From CAIXZV01 sp963697365 (GTDB lineage: Bacteria; Chloroflexota; Limnocylindria; Limnocylindrales; CSP1-4): DNA of 64,000 nucleotides. A program made the translations under genes and the position numbers. Below, one piece after another: positions 60,891 through 64,000 of the stretch. The notes below the pieces were generated by a model. That model was not told the origin of the DNA and searched no databases. It saw nothing but the letters and a program-made list of their open reading frames with translations. Where the stretch lies: positions 1 through 64,000 of the forward strand of contig CAVONT010000002.1 in assembly GCA_963697365.1 (NCBI GenBank), written 5' to 3'. Numbering within the stretch: the first letter of the stretch is position 1; each line of letters opens with the position of its first letter.

Positions 60891-61856
60891 CTACACGTCG
60901 AACAGCACCTCGGCCGCGAGGTCGATCATCTCGAGGTCGTGGGCGATGAAGTCCTGGAGCATGATCCGGGCCACGCCCGCGTCGCGGAACCGGCGCACCT
61001 GCTCGCGCGCCTCGTCCGGGGTGCCGTGGATCCAGCGCGCCTTGCGCACCTCGAACCACTCGGCGAACCCGGCCTCGTCCCCGCCGAACGCCCGGACAAG
61101 GTCCGCCTCGCGCCGCCTGACCTCGGCCTCGTCGCGGCCGATGAGCAGGCCCACCATCGCCGAGTGGACCAGCGTCGCCGGGTCCCGATCAGCCTCGCGC
61201 ACGGCCGCATCGAGCGCCGCGAACTTCTGCACAACGACCGCCGGGCTCGCGGACGAGAGGTTGAACTCGTCCGCGTAGCGCGCTGCGATCCGGAATGAGC
61301 GCGGCGTCCCCTGGCCGCCGACGATCAGGTTCGGGTGGCCCCCGTCCCGCCCGGGCACGTCGGCCGCCTTCGGACGGAACAGCGAGTCCTCCACCGCCCA
61401 GTGCGAGCCCAGGCAGGACCAGCCGTCGGGGCCATCCCACAGGCCGCGGACGATCTGGAGCGTCTCCTCGAGCATGTCCGCCCGCTCCCCGATCTCGCCG
61501 AACGGGAAGCCATGGCGCCGGTGCTCGTCCTGGTGCCAGCCGGCGCCGAGCCCGAGCTCCACGCGGCCGCCGCTCATCTCGTCCACCGTGAGCACGACCT
61601 TGGCGAGGTTGCCCGGCGTGCGGAAGGTCACCGGCGAGACGAGCACGCCGAGGCCGATCCGCTCCGTGTCCCGCGCGAGACCTGCGAGGGCGGCCCATGC
61701 ATCGGTCGTCGGGGCGCCGGAGTCGCCCGGGAAGCTCTCGTAGTGATCGGAACGGAAGAACGCCTCGAACCCGGCGGCCTCGGCCTGTCGGGCGATGTCG
61801 AGTTGCTGGGCATAGGTGAGCCCCATCTGCGGCTCGGTCATCAGCGCGAAGCGCAC
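60891..61856 (-). CDS. LLM-class F420-dependent oxidoreductase
   Basis: A 321-residue luciferase-fold protein: RFALMTEPQMGLTYAQQLDI at the start, EAFFRSDHYESFPGDSGAPT, LVSPVTFRTPGNLAKVVLTV, MSGGRVELGLGAGWHQDEH and NLIVGGQGTPRSFRIAARYA. These fit F420-dependent reductases acting on unknown small molecules. GGGAGAGGTGA is best placed for the GTG at 61856. Divergent from the MarR gene across a shared promoter/operator region of about 70 bases, which makes it a candidate target. Confidence 0.85.
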   Translation of the reverse strand: MRFALMTEPQMGLTYAQQLDIARQAEAAGFEAFFRSDHYESFPGDSGAPTTDAWAALAGLARDTERIGLGVLVSPVTFRTPGNLAKVVLTVDEMSGGRVELGLGAGWHQDEHRRHGFPFGEIGERADMLEETLQIVRGLWDGPDGWSCLGSHWAVEDSLFRPKAADVPGRDGGHPNLIVGGQGTPRSFRIAARYADEFNLSSASPAVVVQKFAALDAAVREADRDPATLVHSAMVGLLIGRDEAEVRRREADLVRAFGGDEAGFAEWFEVRKARWIHGTPDEAREQVRRFRDAGVARIMLQDFIAHDLEMIDLAAEVLFDV

Positions 61857-61879
61857 GGTCACCTCTCCCGGCGGTGATG

Positions 61880-61915
61880 GTTCTGTTTGACAGAACTATT
61901 CACCCACTGTAAATA
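61880..61915 (+). promoter_or_regulatory. Near-consensus leaderless promoter with 17-bp operator
   Basis: TTGACA (61887-61892), 17 bases, TAAATA (61910-61915): almost a textbook sigma-70 promoter. The expected start is at about 61922 and the MarR ATG at 61925, so the mRNA is essentially leaderless. The palindrome GTTCTGT-TTG-ACAGAAC (61880-61896) covers the -35 and is the likely MarR operator. Confidence 0.82.
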
Positions 61916-61924
61916 CTTCACGTT

Positions 61925-62416
61925 ATGCGAATGAACGGTCAACCCATCTCCAACGACGCCCACCGGGCGGCGGCCGAGGAGGCGGTGGCCAGCCTGCGGC
62001 CCGTCGTCGGATCGCTCCGCTGTGCCGGATCCCAGCGCCTCGTGCGTCTTGGCGTCAGCATGACCCATTTCAACGTCCTGACGCTGCTGCGCCACCACGA
62101 TGCCATGTCGATGAGCCGGCTCGCCGAGGTGATCGGCACGTCGATGCCCAGCGTCACCGGCATCGTGGACCGCATGGAGGAACGGGGCCTCGTCGAGCGC
62201 GTGCGCGTGCCCGACGACCGCCGCGTCGTCCTGGTCCGGCCCACCCAGGCCGGCCTCGACCTCGTCGACGAGGCCGAGCTCATCGGGAGCGACGTGTTCA
62301 AGCGCGCGCTCGCCCGCCTCGGTGACCGCGACCTCGACGATCTCGCCCGGATCATGAACCGCCTGCGCGACGCGGTGGAGGCCGAGATGGCCACGCCCGC
62401 CGCCACCGAGGAGTAG
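61925..62416 (+). CDS. MarR-family regulator
   Basis: A 163-residue winged-helix repressor. Helix-turn-helix HDAMSMSRLAEVIGTSMPSV with TGIVDRMEERGLVERVRVPD and the Asp-Arg-Arg wing DDRRVVLVRPT. The two flanking helical arms mediate dimerisation. Its promoter and operator lie directly upstream. The MFS exporter gene follows after 3 bases, so this regulator probably responds to the exporter's substrate and controls the operon. Confidence 0.9.
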   Translation: MRMNGQPISNDAHRAAAEEAVASLRPVVGSLRCAGSQRLVRLGVSMTHFNVLTLLRHHDAMSMSRLAEVIGTSMPSVTGIVDRMEERGLVERVRVPDDRRVVLVRPTQAGLDLVDEAELIGSDVFKRALARLGDRDLDDLARIMNRLRDAVEAEMATPAATEE

Positions 62417-62419
62417 GAC

Positions 62420-64000
62420 TTGGAAGCACCCATGTCCATGGAGCACCACGACGGCCCGACCCACGGCCTCGGGGCGCTCGACCTGCCCCACCGGCAGAAG
62501 ATGGAGATCCTGTTCGCCATCCTGCTGGGCCTGTTCCTCGGCGCGCTGGACCAGACCATCGTCGCGGTCGCGCTGCCCACGATCATCACCGAGCTCGGCG
62601 GCCAGTCGCTCTACACGTGGACGATCACGATCTACCTGCTGGCGAGCACGATCTCGGTCCCCTTCTACGGGAAGCTGTCCGACCTGTACGGCCGCAAGCC
62701 GCTGCTGATGATCGGCATCACGATCTTCCTGATCGGCTCGGCGCTGTCGGGCCTCAGCCAGAACATGACCCAGCTGATCATCTTCCGGGGCATCCAGGGC
62801 CTGGGCGCCGGCGCCCTCTTCCCGATCAGCCTCGCGGTCATCGGCGACCTGTTCAGCCCACAGGAGCGCGGCAAGTACCAGGGCCTGTTCGGCGCCGTGT
62901 TCGGCATCGCGTCGATCCTCGGCCCGCTCCTCGGGGGCTGGCTGACGGAGAACGCGTCCTGGCACTGGATCTTCTTCGTCAACATCCCGATCGGCATCGT
63001 GGCGCTGGTGGTCATCGGCCGCCTGCTGCCGACGGTCAAGCGGCCGGACGCCTCGCGCAACCTCGACTACCTCGGCGGCGCCGTGTTCACGGTCGCCGTC
63101 GCCTCGTTCCTGATCGGCCTGACCAACAAGCAGACGATGGACTGGGACACCTTCGAGGTGGGCGGCCTGATCGCTGATCGGCCTCGCGCTCTGGGCGGTG
63201 TTCATCCTGATCGAGCGCAAGGCCAAGGAGCCGATCGTCCCGCTCGACCTGTGGAAGAGCCGGACGTACGCGTCGTCGATCATCGCCACGTTCCTGGTGT
63301 CGATCGGCTTCTTCGCCGCCGCCATCTGGCTGCCGCAGTGGTTCCAGTTCGTCCAGGGCGCCATCGCCCACGAACTCGGGGCTCTACACGCTGGCGCTGC
63401 TCGCCGGTGTGATCACCACCTCGGTGGGGTCGGGCATCGTGGTGTCGCGCACCGGGAAGTACAAGGCGGTCATCGTGGCAGGGCTCGCCGTGATGGCGCT
63501 CGGCCTGTTCCTGATGTCCAACATCCAGGCCGACACGCCCCTGCCGGTCCTGTGGGCGTGGATGTTCATCACGGGCCTGGGCATCGGACCCACGCTCGCG
63601 GTGTTCACGATCGTGGTCCAGAACGCGGTCCCGATGCGCTCCCTGGGCGTCGCGACGTCCAACCTGACGTTCTTCCGCCAGATCGGCGGTTCGGTCGGCC
63701 TGGCCGCCCTGGGCACGATCTTCGGGATCCGCCTCACCGAGGAGATCCCCAAGCAGATCGCCGCTGCAGGCGTCCCGGAGCAGGTGGTCAGCCAGTTCAC
63801 CGGCCAGGGCGGGGCCGGGGCCGACACGTCGGGTCTGCTGCAGTTCGGCGTGGACCTCGGCCAGAGCATCCTGTCCGGGATCCCCGAGCAGTTCCGGGCT
63901 GCCGTCGAGCCGATGATCGGCAAGATCGTCTTCGGCATCCACCAGGCGTTCAGCCTGGCGGTCGGCGAGGTGTTCTTCGTGGGCGTGTTCACGACGCTCG
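62420..64000 (+). CDS. DHA2-type MFS drug exporter, two frameshifts, runs off window
   Basis: A 14-helix drug:H+ antiporter of the EmrB/QacA (DHA2) kind. Helix 1 has FLGALDQTIVAVALPTIITE (family motif), GKLSDLYGRKPLLMIGI is the cytoplasmic loop motif A, RGIQGLGAGALFPISLAVIG is motif B/C region, and SILGPLLGGWLTENASWHWI is helix 5. The frame shifts near 63172 and near 63378; each is one base, and sequence continues as LIGLALWAVFILIERKAK and GLYTLALLAGVI. GAGGAG lies six bases before TTG 62420; ATG 62432 is an alternative. The last ~30 residues may lie past the end. Confidence 0.87.

Overview
This is a GC-rich (roughly 70% by eye) bacterial window with densely packed genes and frequent ATGA/GTGA start-stop overlaps. 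Gene content fits a Chloroflexota lineage (Limnocylindria/Ellin6529-like) or, less likely, an actinobacterium. The supporting genes are two F420-type LLM flavoprotein genes, nickel superoxide dismutase, a Cys-motif LysM membrane protein, GH57 glucan enzymes and leaderless-looking promoters. The assignment is inferred from gene content only. The first ~345 bases are AT-richer and encode a proteobacterial LpxK fragment, so the left edge is probably a chimeric join.

Layout. 0.3-2.3 kb: nickel/cobalt ECF transporter remnants (PDGLE protein, CbiQ, CbiO). 2.5-4.3 kb: a DUF4395 membrane protein, a structured gene-free stretch and an anchored exported protein. 4.35-14.5 kb, minus strand: an L-rhamnose operon read from 14.5 kb down (rhamnose isomerase, UroD-like protein, ABC ATPase, two permeases, binding protein, a two-domain mutarotase, rhamnulose-1-phosphate aldolase, a second class II aldolase). 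It is controlled by a divergent LacI repressor with a perfect palindromic operator on the operon promoter. 15.8-22.3 kb: an AraC regulator and a plus-strand ferredoxin, ferredoxin reductase, P450, aldo/keto reductase and creatininase-family operon, then a second aldo/keto reductase. 22.3-31.8 kb: lipoprotein, tRNA-Gly, a MarR operon, CoA-disulfide reductase-rhodanese, a two-component system, an exported Gly-rich protein, a polyferredoxin and a rhodanese. 32-34.5 kb: LLM oxidoreductase, a sortase-fold protein lacking the catalytic Cys, an ACT protein. 34.6-42.1 kb: glycogen synthase divergent from glycogen phosphorylase plus two GH57 enzymes. 42.1-46.8 kb: TPR protein, PucR regulator, HtpX protease, a 44-residue membrane peptide and a divergent GntR regulator with twin operators. 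46.9-56.3 kb: a very long alpha-amylase-family protein, amidohydrolase, holin-like protein, diaminopimelate decarboxylase, TPM/DUF2207 protein and an NTF2-like protein. 56.4-64 kb: LysM protein, CYTH protein, nickel SOD with its maturation protease, a broken SIS gene, LLM oxidoreductase, MarR regulator and an MFS exporter running off the end.

The strongest biological theme is deoxysugar use: import, mutarotation, isomerisation and aldol cleavage of L-rhamnose, flanked by a complete P450 redox chain and aldo/keto reductases. A UroD-family protein inside the operon suggests, without proving it, that methylated or otherwise modified rhamnose is processed. A second theme is glycogen synthesis and turnover. 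A third is nickel: an importer at one end and Ni-SOD at the other.

Sequence quality is uneven. Between 7.3 and 13.2 kb reading frames break about every 100-150 bases, mostly through single extra bases, while family motifs stay intact. Scattered single breaks occur elsewhere (0.8, 1.6, 16.2, 21.5, 25.6, 38.5, 39.8, 50.3, 60.0-60.5, 63.2, 63.4 kb). These look like sequencing or assembly errors, so those genes are annotated at their inferred full extent. The most unexplained structure is a ~150-base element of four short hairpins found twice, 47 kb apart (3.54 and 50.49 kb).
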